Positions 28,301 through 37,676 of a DNA stretch of 64,000 nucleotides are shown here, one piece after another. The stretch's first letter is position 1; each line of letters starts with the position of its first letter. A program made the translations under genes and the position numbers. Origin of the DNA: JAGNRR01 sp964409905 (lineage in GTDB: Bacteria; Bacteroidota; Bacteroidia; Chitinophagales; Chitinophagaceae); the NCBI GenBank assembly GCA_964409905.1, contig CAYPET010000006.1, positions 1 through 64,000 of the forward strand, given 5' to 3'. Under the pieces are notes generated by a model, which worked only from the letters and a program-made list of their open reading frames with translations, ran no database searches and had not been told where the DNA came from.

Positions 28301-31300
28301 GAACCTTCAGCGCTAAACTGGAATGCTGATACCATAGTAGATGTTAGTTGTAATGGTTTAAGTGACGGAAGTATTAATATTTCTGCGTCTGGAGGCGTTG
28401 GGGCCCTGATTTATACACTTCAACCGCTAAATGTTACAAACAATTCAGGAAGTTTTACCGGATTATCAGCCAATACATATTCGATTACAGTTACGGATGC
28501 GAATGGTTGCAGTATAATTACATCCCTAAATGTCTCAGAACCACCGATGCTGGTTGTTGACTCTGTTTTGACGGCAATTGAAACTTGCAATCCTGCTAAT
28601 GATGGTACCATAACTGTTTTTGCAAGCGGTGGCGTAGCTGCATATCAATATAATCTCGGTGCAGCTAACCAGCTAAGTAATGTTTTTTTAAATCTTAACG
28701 CCGCTAATTATACTGTAACTGTTGCTGATGCCAATAACTGTACGGTGACTACTAATGCTACAATATCGGCTGCAGTGGCACCTTCAATAGATAGTATTGC
28801 TGTTACCGAAGCAACTTGTAATCCGGGATGTGATGCTAACGCTACCGTTTATGTAAGCGCAGGAACTAGTAGTACGATTGATTATAGTATAAATGGAGTT
28901 GTATATCAGAATACATCTACTTTCAATAGCCTTTGCGCCAGTAGTTATTTTGCTTATGTGGTTGATGGAAACGGTTGCGCTGATACACTAGCTTTTTCAA
29001 TTAATACAAGTGTCAAGCCAGTCATCGATAGTATTATTCCTTCAAGTACCCTATGTTTTGGTGACAGTAATGGCTTGGTAAATATATACGCAAGTGGAGG
29101 GAATGGTATTTTGAATTATAGTATCATTCCTACAAACCAAACGAATCAGACTGGAATTTTCTCCGGATTATATGCAACTAATTATTTGCTAAGTATTGTG
29201 GATGCAAATGGTTGTCAAGTGGATTCTAATTTTTCAATTATCAATCCTCCTGCCCTACAGTTTACAACGACGGTTTCCACCGATGCTCTTTGTTTTGGAG
29301 ATTCTAGTGGAACAATTAATGTTGCTGCTACAGGTGGAACTGGAACAAAATCATATACTTTATTGCCAAACAATATCACCAATAGTGTTGGTGCATTTGC
29401 AAACTTGTTAGGGAATGCAACATATACCATTGTTTCAACAGATGCTAATGGGTGTACATTGAGTACGAACCTAAATGTTGGAGAGCCTAGTGCTGTATCT
29501 GATAGCCTCTTGCAGCTTACTGATGTTAGTTGTTTTGGAGCTAATAATGGTAGTTTTTCAATCCTGGGTATAGGTGGTAATGGACCTTATAGTTATAACT
29601 TGACCCCTGGTAACATTAATAATACAACGGGGAGTTTTGCCACTCTTTCTGGTGGTATTTATACTATCACTATCACTGATGCTAACAATTGTACTTATTC
29701 CACTTCGATTGCCATTGCCGAGCCTGGACCACTTGTTTTTGATAGTATCGGTACAATCCCTGTTAGTTGCTTTGGATTATCTGATGGAGCAATTTTTGTG
29801 AGTGCGCAAGGCGGAGTCGGCGGTTATAGCTATAACCTACAGCCAGGAAATATTACGAACACAAGTGGTCTTTTTAATAATCTTACTGGCAATACTTATA
29901 CTGTTGTAGTCACTGATGCGAATGCTTGTAGCCTTGCAACGACGATAGTTGTAAATCAACCTCTGGCTATAACGCTTGATTCGCTGTTGGTTACAAATGC
30001 CACATGTGCCGGCTTTAGTAATGGAACGTTGTCTATTTATACTTCCGGTGGTAATGGAGGGAATAATTATGTATTAACGCCGGGTAATATTGCTAATTCA
30101 ACAGGCATTTTTACAGGTTTGGGAGCGAATGTTTATACGATTACCGTTACGGATACAAAAGGCTGTAGTATTTCGGCTGTTGGTACTATCGAAGAGCCAC
30201 AACCATTAACTGCGGTCTTTGCTACCGATTCTGTTCGATGTTTTGGAGGTAATGATGGTCAGGTACAAGTAACTGCAAGCGGTGGAACACAGCCTTATTC
30301 CTATACTCTGTTGCCTGGTGCTATAACCAATGGTAGCGGCGTATTTGTTGGATTGGCAGCTAATATTTACATCGTGAATATAACAGATTCTAACGGCTGT
30401 ACTTTGAGTGTAAATAATATTTTGGTGGAGCAGCCATCACAAATATTATTCACTAACGTAACCGTGGATGACGTTATTTGTTACGGTGATACGACTGGTA
30501 AAATAAGTGTAGCCGCCAATGGAGGTATTGGATTGATAACTTTTGATATTTCTCCGAATGTTGGTAGTCAAGCTACTAGTGGATTATTTACAGGTTTATT
30601 TGCAACCAACTACATTATAACCGCCACGGATGCTTACAATTGCACTGCCACGACGCAGGTGACAGTAAATCAAAATCCACAAATTCAAGTTGCATCATTG
30701 ACCATTACCGAACCTAGATGTAAGGGCGATACGAATGGGGCTTTGAGTTTTACTGTTATTGGCGGTGTGGGCAATTTAACCTACTCGTTTAACGGGGGAC
30801 CTTTCAATACAGACACAGTCTATAGTAATCTCGGGGTTGGTACATATACATTGAATGTATTAGATTCTTTTGGATGTTCATTGGATACTTCCCTGGTATT
30901 AACAGAACCTGAATTGGTGCGAGTTGGAAGTTTCGAATTAACTCCAAATACTTGTCCCGATATAGAAGACGGCAAAATTGTGGTAGTGGCCACAGGAGGC
31001 CGTCCTTATTATACCTATTATCGCCGCCCGGGTATTTCGTTTAATAGAACAGGAATATTTACAGACCTCAAGCCAGGCGCTTATACTATTACGATTATTG
31101 ATAGTTCTGGTTGTGCGTTTGATACGACCTTTAATTTACTGCCTAATCCAAACGCTATGCAAACTACAATAGTCAAAAAGGATTTGCCTTGCACTGGTTA
31201 TGGTGACGAGGGTGAGGCAAGTGTTATTGTAAACGGTGGGGTGCCTCCATATATCTATTTGTGGAGCACAACTCCTGCTTCTACCGAGTCTAAGGTGACT

Positions 31301-31672
31301 GGTTTAAGATTTGGCTATTATTTCGTTGAAGTGTTGGATGCCCTGGGTTGTAAAATAACTGACACAACCTATATCAATCCAGGAGACTGTTGTAGTGAGG
31401 TATTTATGCCTAATGCTTTTAGTCCCAATGGTGATGGTAATAATGATGAATTCCGCGTGATAAGCACCGCTGGAATTGATTTGCTTCAATTTGAAATATT
31501 TAATCGTTGGGGCCAGCGCATATGGCAAACATCAAATTATACAGAAGGTTGGAATGGAACATTTAAAGGTGAAAGACAACCTATAGCCGATTATTACTAT
31601 GTCTTCCGATATCGATGCCTAACTGATGGTAAAGAGTATATTAGAAAAGGAAATATAACTTTAATTAGGTAG
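22384..31672 (+). CDS. Giant beta-helix plus SprB-repeat surface protein, T9SS type B cargo
   Basis: One gene interrupted by a 100-N gap. If the gap is 90 nt, as the neighbouring repeat copy predicts, the frame is continuous and the product is about 3092 residues. ATG 22384 starts a signal peptide (MKKMLVLILVLCAFGAHAQ); GTG 22363 is less likely. Three modules of about 465 residues follow (from about residues 20, 489 and 953). Each opens G-Y-I-N-L-P-(T/S)-A-T-N-(F/Y), contains GPVVFNV, ISGAS-NTITFNGN and many right-handed beta-helix turns, and closes D(I/V/A)GA(Y/F)E. About 20 SprB-like repeats run from about residue 1419. The last 95 residues (PNAFSPNGDGNNDEF, EIFNRWGQRIW) are the T9SS type B sorting domain. 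Surface adhesion or gliding is inferred. Codon use near the gap differs from the rest. Confidence 0.88.
23598..23623. repeat. Perfect 26-bp palindrome inside the giant gene
   Basis: Thirteen bases (GATACAACCACCT) are followed directly by their exact reverse complement with no spacer. The site is in frame and encodes part of IQPPRWLYQ. No function is known. Confidence 0.8.
26884..27604 (+). repeat. 465-bp near-identical direct repeat spanning the gap
   Basis: Bases 26884-26938 equal 27359-27413, and 27039-27139 match 27504-27604 with three differences. The period is 465 bp (155 residues, two SprB units) when the gap is taken as 90 nt. It is a recent duplication or gene-conversion tract, and very likely the cause of the assembly gap. 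Confidence 0.8.
26939..27038. other. Assembly gap, 100 N placeholder
   Basis: Exactly 100 N. The flanks lie in different frames, so 100 is not the true size. The adjacent repeat copy has 90 nt (27414-27503) between the same flanking sequences. Confidence 0.95.
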
Positions 31673-31753
31673 TTCTTTAACGCATATATTTTTGTGATAC
31701 CAATCTTCCATTCATTGCACTAGGTTTTCGGCTTCAATCATACTTGGTAAATC

Positions 31754-31798
31754 GTTAAAATTAAAAAGCTTGGCAATGCCAAGCTTTTTAATTTTAAC
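31754..31798. terminator. Bidirectional terminator, 45-bp palindrome
   Basis: A perfect 22-bp inverted repeat with a 1-nt centre (31776), GC-rich in the middle and A/T-rich at both ends. It lies between the convergent giant gene and the cold-shock gene. Confidence 0.85.
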
Positions 31799-31830
31799 AC
31801 TCTTAAATTCAATTACAGTGCCTAGTGTTG

Positions 31831-32358
31831 TTAACTCTCAGATGATACATCTGAAGTATCACCTTCCATTTCTTCATTATTTTTTTCTTCGGCCGACACC
31901 TCTTCTTTAGTTACCGGTGTTGGTGGTTTGTAATTTTCTTCCAGTTGCACGTTCACAGCCATCATCCCTTTGGGACCTTTTTTGGTTTCAAAAACTACTT
32001 TGCTATTTTCGAAAATTTCATCGATACAGCTGTCAATATGCACGAAAACACTTTCATTATCCATGCGGTCAACAATAAAACCAAAGCCTTTGTCATGATT
32101 AAAAAAGCTCACTTTGCCATATCGCATCGGATCTTCATCGGTCAAATTATTTTGAGCACCTAATACTATATTTTCTGCGTCTATTTCAATTTGATCATCA
32201 ACACTCGGTGGGGTAGGGTGCAATGAGCCGTCTGGGTGTAAGTACATGATATCACTACCACCTTCGTCTTCTCGACGTTGTGCTTTTCGTGCAGCTTTGT
32301 CTTCACGTTTTTTCTTCTGTTTTTTTTCCCGGTCTTTTTTTCCGAAACTATCTGCCAT
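31831..32358 (-). CDS. Cold-shock-domain protein with basic N-terminus
   Basis: A 175-residue protein. Residues 1-33 are very basic (KKDREKKQKKKREDKAARKAQ). A cold-shock domain follows from about residue 78, with RNP1 KGFGFI and RNP2 VFVHI, so it should bind single-stranded RNA or DNA. The C-terminal 30 residues are acidic and disordered. It is longer than classical cold-shock proteins (about 70 residues) and resembles the Bacteroidota type with a charged extension. A role as RNA chaperone is inferred from the domain. Confidence 0.88.
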   Translation of the reverse strand: MADSFGKKDREKKQKKKREDKAARKAQRREDEGGSDIMYLHPDGSLHPTPPSVDDQIEIDAENIVLGAQNNLTDEDPMRYGKVSFFNHDKGFGFIVDRMDNESVFVHIDSCIDEIFENSKVVFETKKGPKGMMAVNVQLEENYKPPTPVTKEEVSAEEKNNEEMEGDTSDVSSES

Positions 32359-32505
32359 TGTATTTTTTTAGGTTCGTTGTGTTGCAAATTATATGAAATA
32401 TTTTTTTGCTAACAACTTTAATGCAAACCTACATTTTTTTTCACTCAATTACGCATCTATTGATAAAGCTTCATTATTTAATTATTCTTTTCCCTGGCTT
32501 AAATA

Positions 32506-32536
32506 AAAAAAACTCTCCGCGTTGTGAGAGTTTTTA
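32506..32536 (-). terminator. Terminator of the DM13 gene
   Basis: AAAAACTCTC pairs with GAGAGTTTTT around an 8-nt loop, about 20 bp beyond the stop of the minus-strand DM13 gene. Read on the minus strand it ends in a T run. Confidence 0.7.
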
Positions 32537-32554
32537 TTTTAAGTTCTTTAGCGA

Positions 32555-32995
32555 CTATTGTAGTAAACCAAAGCACATTAAACTGCTATTCTTATCACTA
32601 TATACCATGACCCAAGTATAATCAGTAGTATTAACGGTCGTGCCAAAAGTGTAATTGAAATTTCCGCTGGCAGCAATCAAATCACCTACACGGTAACTAT
32701 CGCCAACATCATCTTTTGATTTGGCAAGATAAACACTTAAATCAGGCGCGTTATCTACCATGAAATTTTCAAAACGCAGTACTTTTCTTTCAGGGTTACC
32801 ATATAGCTTAATCACACCAGTACCATCAATGCCTTCCACGGCTGTTAGCGTACCTTCTTTGAGTAATACATCGTCAGCTTTTGGATCAAAACGGATGTTC
32901 GCACTCTCAGGCGCATGGCCTTCATCTTCTTTTGTGCAGGATGAGAAAGCTAAAAAACTGGTAGCAAGAAGCAATAATAATGTGTTGAATTTCAT
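32555..32995 (-). CDS. DM13-domain lipoprotein
   Basis: A 146-residue lipoprotein. The start MKFNTLLLLLATSFLAFSSC gives lipobox Cys20; an earlier ATG would add 14 non-signal residues. Residues about 42-146 match the DM13 domain: a GTL-AVEGIDGTGVIKLYG opening, LRFENFMVDNAPDLSVYLA in the middle and a late Cys (SSLMCFGLL). DM13 proteins have been proposed to carry redox activity, but the biochemical role is not established. The upstream neighbour on the same strand is a broken gene. Confidence 0.82.
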   Translation of the reverse strand: MKFNTLLLLLATSFLAFSSCTKEDEGHAPESANIRFDPKADDVLLKEGTLTAVEGIDGTGVIKLYGNPERKVLRFENFMVDNAPDLSVYLAKSKDDVGDSYRVGDLIAASGNFNYTFGTTVNTTDYTWVMVYSDKNSSLMCFGLLQ

Positions 32996-33059
32996 TTTAA
33001 ATATTCTGTTTTCAGAACTAAAATACACTATATCCAATAAAAAATACGGTTATTTAAAA

Positions 33060-33906
33060 CTAATCTACTGCCAAGTATTCTTTATACAGCCCTTTTGTAA
33101 AAGATTGATATAAATAAACGGCTTCCTCATACCGTGCCAATGATACCAATGAAACTGCAGGTAGAATCATTTTTTTATAAATGTGGTCATAAATTTCCTC
33201 CTTGTTATCAAAAGTATTGATTTGATTCACAAGCGATGGTGCCAGTGAATAATATCCTTCAATTAACTTTTTACCTTCATTATTATTTTTCATGTATTGG
33301 TCACGCAAGTAACGCAGCGTTTCGAGTTCGTAGCAGTTATCGGGCATATTTTTAGAGCTGATACAGGCTGTTGTAATGTAACAACCATCTCCATCGCTGC
33401 CCAAAGATGATGAACTAATTTTTTTAGTGACTTCTGTCAGTACGCCCTGTTTGCTTTTAATGGTTATACCGATTTCATTAGAAGTTGTCATAATGGTCAG
33501 GGTGATACGTTTTGGTTTGAACATTGATTTTGGAAATCTATATCCGTTCTTATCTACGTCTTGACATTTTGCCTTGCATATGGCAGTCTTGGTTTCGTCG
33601 TTCGTTCGGATACTGGTAATTAAAAATTTATAAATCCCTGTTTTGGTTTGCCCTTAGAAAGTCCGTTAGAGTAATAGCGTACATTCAATTCAAAAATTTT
33701 ATCCTCTTTGCTGGAGGTATCAAAATTTTTGGTCATTTTATCACACAACTTTCATGTGAGCCCCCAATATTCTTGGCTTTTATCTGAAGAAATACTGCCT
33801 GTATAGGTTGATTTATTAAAATTTCAGTTTGACTAAAAATAGCTTTTGGTAAAGCCAAACTTGCAGCCAAAGCTGCATTTACTTTGATAAATTCTCTGCG
33901 TTGCAT
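33060..33906 (-). pseudogene. Frameshifted secreted protein with CYITTAC motif
   Basis: The start ATG at 33904-33906 gives MQRREFIKVNAALAASLALP, a twin-arginine-like signal, then about 57 residues to a TGA at 33733-33735. The coding signal continues in a second frame (KMTKNFDTSSKEDKIFELNV) to about 33656, then in a third frame (GQTKTGIYKFLITSI) to the stop near 33060. One added base near 33740-33750 and one in the AAGGGC run near 33651-33655 would restore a protein of about 280 residues. The C-terminal part has CYITTACISSKNMPDNCYEL, a Cys-rich motif I have seen only as a conserved box of unknown function. It is either a recent pseudogene or carries two sequencing errors. The last part could still be translated from ATG 33524. 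Confidence 0.7.
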
Positions 33907-34022
33907 TTGGTATATTTTTTACACAAAATAGGATTTTGGTATAAGTTTTCAAAATTTGCTACCGTTTAAATAGGCTATCAACCTCTCAGCTAGTGTACTT
34001 GTTATCATGTTGGATATACCCT

Positions 34023-34030
34023 TATCTTTG
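34023..34030 (+). promoter_or_regulatory. Promoter -7 box of the M13 peptidase
   Basis: TATCTTTG matches TAnnTTTG, 19 nt before the ATG at 34050. A CTTG at 33998-34001 could be a poorly spaced -33 element. Confidence 0.4.
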
Positions 34031-34049
34031 GCTTCCAAAATTGAGTTAT

Positions 34050-36104
34050 ATGAATCGTTTAAATATAGTAGGGTTGCTGACAGCCATGCTCATTTATATG
34101 TCTTGCGACGACAAAGCCAAAAGCACACAAGAATCTTCAATGCCAACCGGCATTTCGTTTATCGAAAGAAGTTACATGGATACCACCATCAAACCAGGCG
34201 ATAATTTTTATGATTATGCGGGCGGAATGTGGCGTAAAAACAATCCGGTTCCGGCTTCAGAAACTCGATGGGGGGCTTTTGATATGTTGTCAGAGTTCAA
34301 TAAAAAGGTATTGCAAGAACTAACCTTAGAAGCAGCCGCAAATCCGGGCGAGAAAAATAGCCCCAGTCAAATGGTGGGAGATTTATTCACCAGTGGGATG
34401 GATACTGTAACGATTGAAAAACTGGGCATTAATCCAATTAAAAAAGACTTGGATAAAATAAGCGGATTAAAATCAAAACAAGAAATGTTGGCTTTATTAG
34501 CACAGATGACAAAAGAAGGTGGCAACCCCTTGTTTAGTTATTACGTGAGTACCGACGAAAAAAATGTGACAGAATATATAGGCGGATTATGGCAAGGCGG
34601 GTTGAGCTTGCCGGATAGAGATTATTACCTAAAAAGTGATGATCGAGAGAAAGATATTCGTCAAAAATATTTGGTTCATGTGGCCAATATGTTTCAGTTG
34701 GCGGGCGATGACGAAGCTAAGGCTAAGGCTAAGGCAGGTGTTATTATGCGCATCGAAACTAGCTTGGCTAAAGCCAGCATGGATCGTACTGAAATGCGTG
34801 ACCCCTACAAAACCTACAATAAATATTTTGTGACTGATTTTGATAAAAAAGCAAATACCATGAAATGGAATGCCTTTTTTGAGGCAATCAATGTGAAAGG
34901 TCAGGATAGTATTTTGGTAGGGCAACCAGGTTTCTTTACTGCCATGGATAATTTATTGGCTAAGGAATCGCTTGAGGATTGGCAAACCTATTTGGCCTGG
35001 CATACACTTACCGGAGCTGCGCCTTATTTGAGCAACAATTTTGCTGATGAAAATTTTGCTTTCTTTGGTAAAGCACTTAGTGGCCAGCAGGAACAAAAGC
35101 CGAGATGGAAAAGAGTATTGGGGTTAGTGAACGGTGCCGTTGGTCATCAATTGGGCAAATTGTACGTGAAGAAATATTTTACCCCGGCGGCAAAGCAGAG
35201 AATGAGCCAACTTGTAGATAACCTGCAGGTGACATTTGGCGAGCGCATTGAAAACTTAGACTGGATGAGCGCGGCTACGAAAGTTAAGGCAAAGGAGAAA
35301 CTTAATACGTTTGTAAAAAAGATTGGTTACCCTGACAAGTGGCGTTCGTATGAAGGATTGGAGATTACAAAAAAAGATTTTATTGGTAATATCAAAGCCT
35401 CCAACATTTTTGACTATAACTTCATGATTAGCAAATTAGGTAAGGAGGTAGATAAAACTGAATGGCACATGACGCCTCAAACTGTAAATGCGTATTACAA
35501 CCCTTCCTTTAATGAAATAGTTTTCCCGGCAGGGATTTTACAATACCCATTTTTTGATTTAGGGGCTGATGATGCAGTGCTCTATGGTGCTATCGGCGCA
35601 GTAATTGGCCATGAGATGACTCATGGATTTGATGATCAGGGTAGTCAATATGCCGCTGATGGAAATTTGAAAAATTGGTGGACAGAAGAGGATAGACAAA
35701 AGTTTGAGAGCAAAACAAAAATGGTAGTTGATCAATTTAATTCATATACAATTCTAGATAATAAACCTGTCAATGGGAAACTTACTTTAGGTGAAAACAT
35801 TGCTGACCTTGGAGGTGTTACTATAGCCTATGAAGCGTTTAAAAAAACCAAGCAAGGCAAGAGTAAAGAGCTGATTGATGGCTTTACGCCAGATCAGCGA
35901 TTTTTCTTAAGCTGGGCTCAGGTGTGGCGTTTGAATATTGTTGATGAAGAGGCTGCAAAACGTTTGGTCACCGACCCTCATTCACCAGGAATTTTTAGAT
36001 GCAACGGACCATTGTCAAACTTTGCGCCTTTTTATGCTGCATTTAATGTAAAGGAAGGAGACAAAATGTATCGTTCGCCGAATGAAAGAGCGGTTATTTG
36101 GTAG
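34050..36104 (+). CDS. M13 family metallopeptidase, lipoprotein
   Basis: A 684-residue neprilysin-like (PepO) zinc endopeptidase. ATG 34050 begins a lipoprotein signal (MNRLNIVGLLTAMLIYMSC); a start at 33993 would bury it. The M13 N-terminal domain (GDNFYDYAGGMWRKNNPVP) is followed by the NAYYNPSFNEIVFPAGILQ motif, zinc site H521-E522-x-x-H525 (HEMTHGFDDQG), and the third ligand E582 in ENIAD (Asp586). The C-terminus matches the family (PHSPGIFRCNGPLSNFAPFYAAF). It probably degrades peptides at the periplasmic face or cell surface. Confidence 0.95.
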   Translation: MNRLNIVGLLTAMLIYMSCDDKAKSTQESSMPTGISFIERSYMDTTIKPGDNFYDYAGGMWRKNNPVPASETRWGAFDMLSEFNKKVLQELTLEAAANPGEKNSPSQMVGDLFTSGMDTVTIEKLGINPIKKDLDKISGLKSKQEMLALLAQMTKEGGNPLFSYYVSTDEKNVTEYIGGLWQGGLSLPDRDYYLKSDDREKDIRQKYLVHVANMFQLAGDDEAKAKAKAGVIMRIETSLAKASMDRTEMRDPYKTYNKYFVTDFDKKANTMKWNAFFEAINVKGQDSILVGQPGFFTAMDNLLAKESLEDWQTYLAWHTLTGAAPYLSNNFADENFAFFGKALSGQQEQKPRWKRVLGLVNGAVGHQLGKLYVKKYFTPAAKQRMSQLVDNLQVTFGERIENLDWMSAATKVKAKEKLNTFVKKIGYPDKWRSYEGLEITKKDFIGNIKASNIFDYNFMISKLGKEVDKTEWHMTPQTVNAYYNPSFNEIVFPAGILQYPFFDLGADDAVLYGAIGAVIGHEMTHGFDDQGSQYAADGNLKNWWTEEDRQKFESKTKMVVDQFNSYTILDNKPVNGKLTLGENIADLGGVTIAYEAFKKTKQGKSKELIDGFTPDQRFFLSWAQVWRLNIVDEEAAKRLVTDPHSPGIFRCNGPLSNFAPFYAAFNVKEGDKMYRSPNERAVIW

Positions 36105-36137
36105 GCGCAAAAACTGCAGAGCTTTATCATATATTTG

Positions 36138-36166
36138 GGGAGTGCGATTAGCACTCCTTTATTTTT
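36138..36166 (+). terminator. Rho-independent terminator after the M13 peptidase
   Basis: GGAGTGC pairs with GCACTCC around GATTA, followed by TTTATTTTT. The flippase start codon lies 3 nt beyond it. Confidence 0.8.
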
Positions 36167-36168
36167 AA

Positions 36169-37425
36169 TTGCAAATTATTAGTTTATTTAAAAACATATC
36201 AGCCCTTACAGCCTCCCAAGTATTAACGGCAGCTTCCAATTTTTTTGCGTTGGCTATCGTTGCACGAATGTTGGGAAGCAGTGGTTATGGTGATTGGACA
36301 CTTTATATAAATGCTTATGCTTTTGGTGCCTTGGCTTTGAGTTTTGGGTTACCTCCGGCAATTAATCATTACTTAGCCGCACAAAAATTAAATAGAGAAG
36401 ATCTGCTCGGACAATTGTTGTTTTTTGCACTAAGTACGGGCGTCATATTTTTGGCAGTGGCATATCTTATTTCACACTCGGCTCTGGCGCCGATTGTGCT
36501 ACCCTCTTTATTGCCGCCAAAGTTTATTGTATTGGGCCTTTCAGTGCACTTTACCATACTTTTTTATAACCAATTGTTACAGGCATTACTACTAGCCGAA
36601 AAACAGTATCGCAAGGTTGCTTTAACGACAGCTCTGAGTGCAATAATCTTATTATTAATCTATGCTGCTGGTTATTTTTGGAATCAGGCAAATGCTGAGT
36701 TCTTTTTCAAGTATATCATTCTAAGCAATACTGCAGTTTTGCTTTTACAGGCCTCTTTGTACCTAATGTTTGCAATGCGGTTGCGAGGATATCTGTTTAA
36801 AATACGCTTTTTCTCAAAAACAGTTTTTTTTATGCTTTTGGGTTTCGCAGGGTGGGTGTATGTTACAAATTTGTTGCAATTCTTGAATTACAAGTTGGAC
36901 GTTTGGCTTATCACGGGGTTTTTAAATGACAAATCTAAATTAGGTATTTATGGCTTAACTGTTTCGTTAGCGCAACTATTATGGCTTATTCCAAATGCTT
37001 TTCATTCAATCATATTTACAGAGACTTCGCAACGTGATTCTGCCTTATTGACCAAAAAGATACATAATTGGTCTTTGAATATTTTTTATTTGGCAATCAT
37101 CTTTGGAATCCTAGGTTATAAATTGTCATTTTGGATAGTGCCAATATTTTTTAGCCAGGCATACAAGGAGGTAACCGATGTCTTGCCGTATTTAATACCA
37201 GGAATAGCAATTTTTGCACCTTCTATCTTATGGAGTGCTTATTTTGCGGGTAAAAAACGCATCGACATTAACTTTAAGAGTTCACTCATAGGATTGCTGT
37301 TTTGTATTTTGCTGAACCTTATTTTAATACCAAAATTTCAAATTATTGGTGCCGCAATCGCGACTTCTTGTTCTTATATTGCTTCAGCTGTCTATCTCTA
37401 TTGGAGATTTGTGAAATCGGTCTAG
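36169..37425 (+). CDS. Polysaccharide flippase (Wzx-like, MATE/MVF superfamily)
   Basis: A 418-residue integral membrane protein with about 12 hydrophobic helices and the family opening FKNISALTASQVLTAASNFFALAIVARMLGSSGYG. It should flip lipid-linked oligosaccharides across the inner membrane for surface polysaccharide assembly. The start is TTG at 36169, right after an in-frame TAA; the only nearby alternatives are ATT codons, and the first internal ATG would cut off the first helix. It starts in the tail of the preceding terminator, so its promoter is not obvious; it may depend on readthrough. No glycosyltransferases surround it. Confidence 0.82.
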   Translation: MQIISLFKNISALTASQVLTAASNFFALAIVARMLGSSGYGDWTLYINAYAFGALALSFGLPPAINHYLAAQKLNREDLLGQLLFFALSTGVIFLAVAYLISHSALAPIVLPSLLPPKFIVLGLSVHFTILFYNQLLQALLLAEKQYRKVALTTALSAIILLLIYAAGYFWNQANAEFFFKYIILSNTAVLLLQASLYLMFAMRLRGYLFKIRFFSKTVFFMLLGFAGWVYVTNLLQFLNYKLDVWLITGFLNDKSKLGIYGLTVSLAQLLWLIPNAFHSIIFTETSQRDSALLTKKIHNWSLNIFYLAIIFGILGYKLSFWIVPIFFSQAYKEVTDVLPYLIPGIAIFAPSILWSAYFAGKKRIDINFKSSLIGLLFCILLNLILIPKFQIIGAAIATSCSYIASAVYLYWRFVKSV

Positions 37426-37616
37426 AAAGATTGCTTGTTTTTTCAGTTGTATTTAAAAAACATGGCAGTTTCATGCCGATTATTGGGAAGTTATTTGTAC
37501 CAATATGCCAAATCAATGTGGATAAGCTTATAATCTCCCGCCTGAAACCCTTTTTTTTATTGATTTTCGTCGTTTTTTTTATCAGTTTGTTAAGATATAA
37601 AAAAGACCGATTATAT

Positions 37617-37647
37617 TTTGATTATTAGCGCTACTTGAATACTTTTG
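37617..37647 (+). promoter_or_regulatory. Perfect consensus promoter of the OmpA-family gene
   Basis: TTTG (37617-37620), exactly 19 nt, then TACTTTTG (37640-37647) match TTTG-N19-TAnnTTTG at every fixed position, about 30 nt before the ATG. Strong expression is expected. Confidence 0.8.
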
Positions 37648-37676
37648 TCCACTGAAAATACTATAAAATTTGATTT

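Noticed and set aside
27062..31672. A separate gene starting at 27062
   Set aside because: The start lies within an SprB repeat and the frame is restored by a 90-nt gap; it is the 3' part of the 22384 gene.
37426..37616. A short gene between the flippase and the OmpA-family gene
   Set aside because: Frames there are AT-rich continuations without homology, and the region contains the promoter of the next gene.
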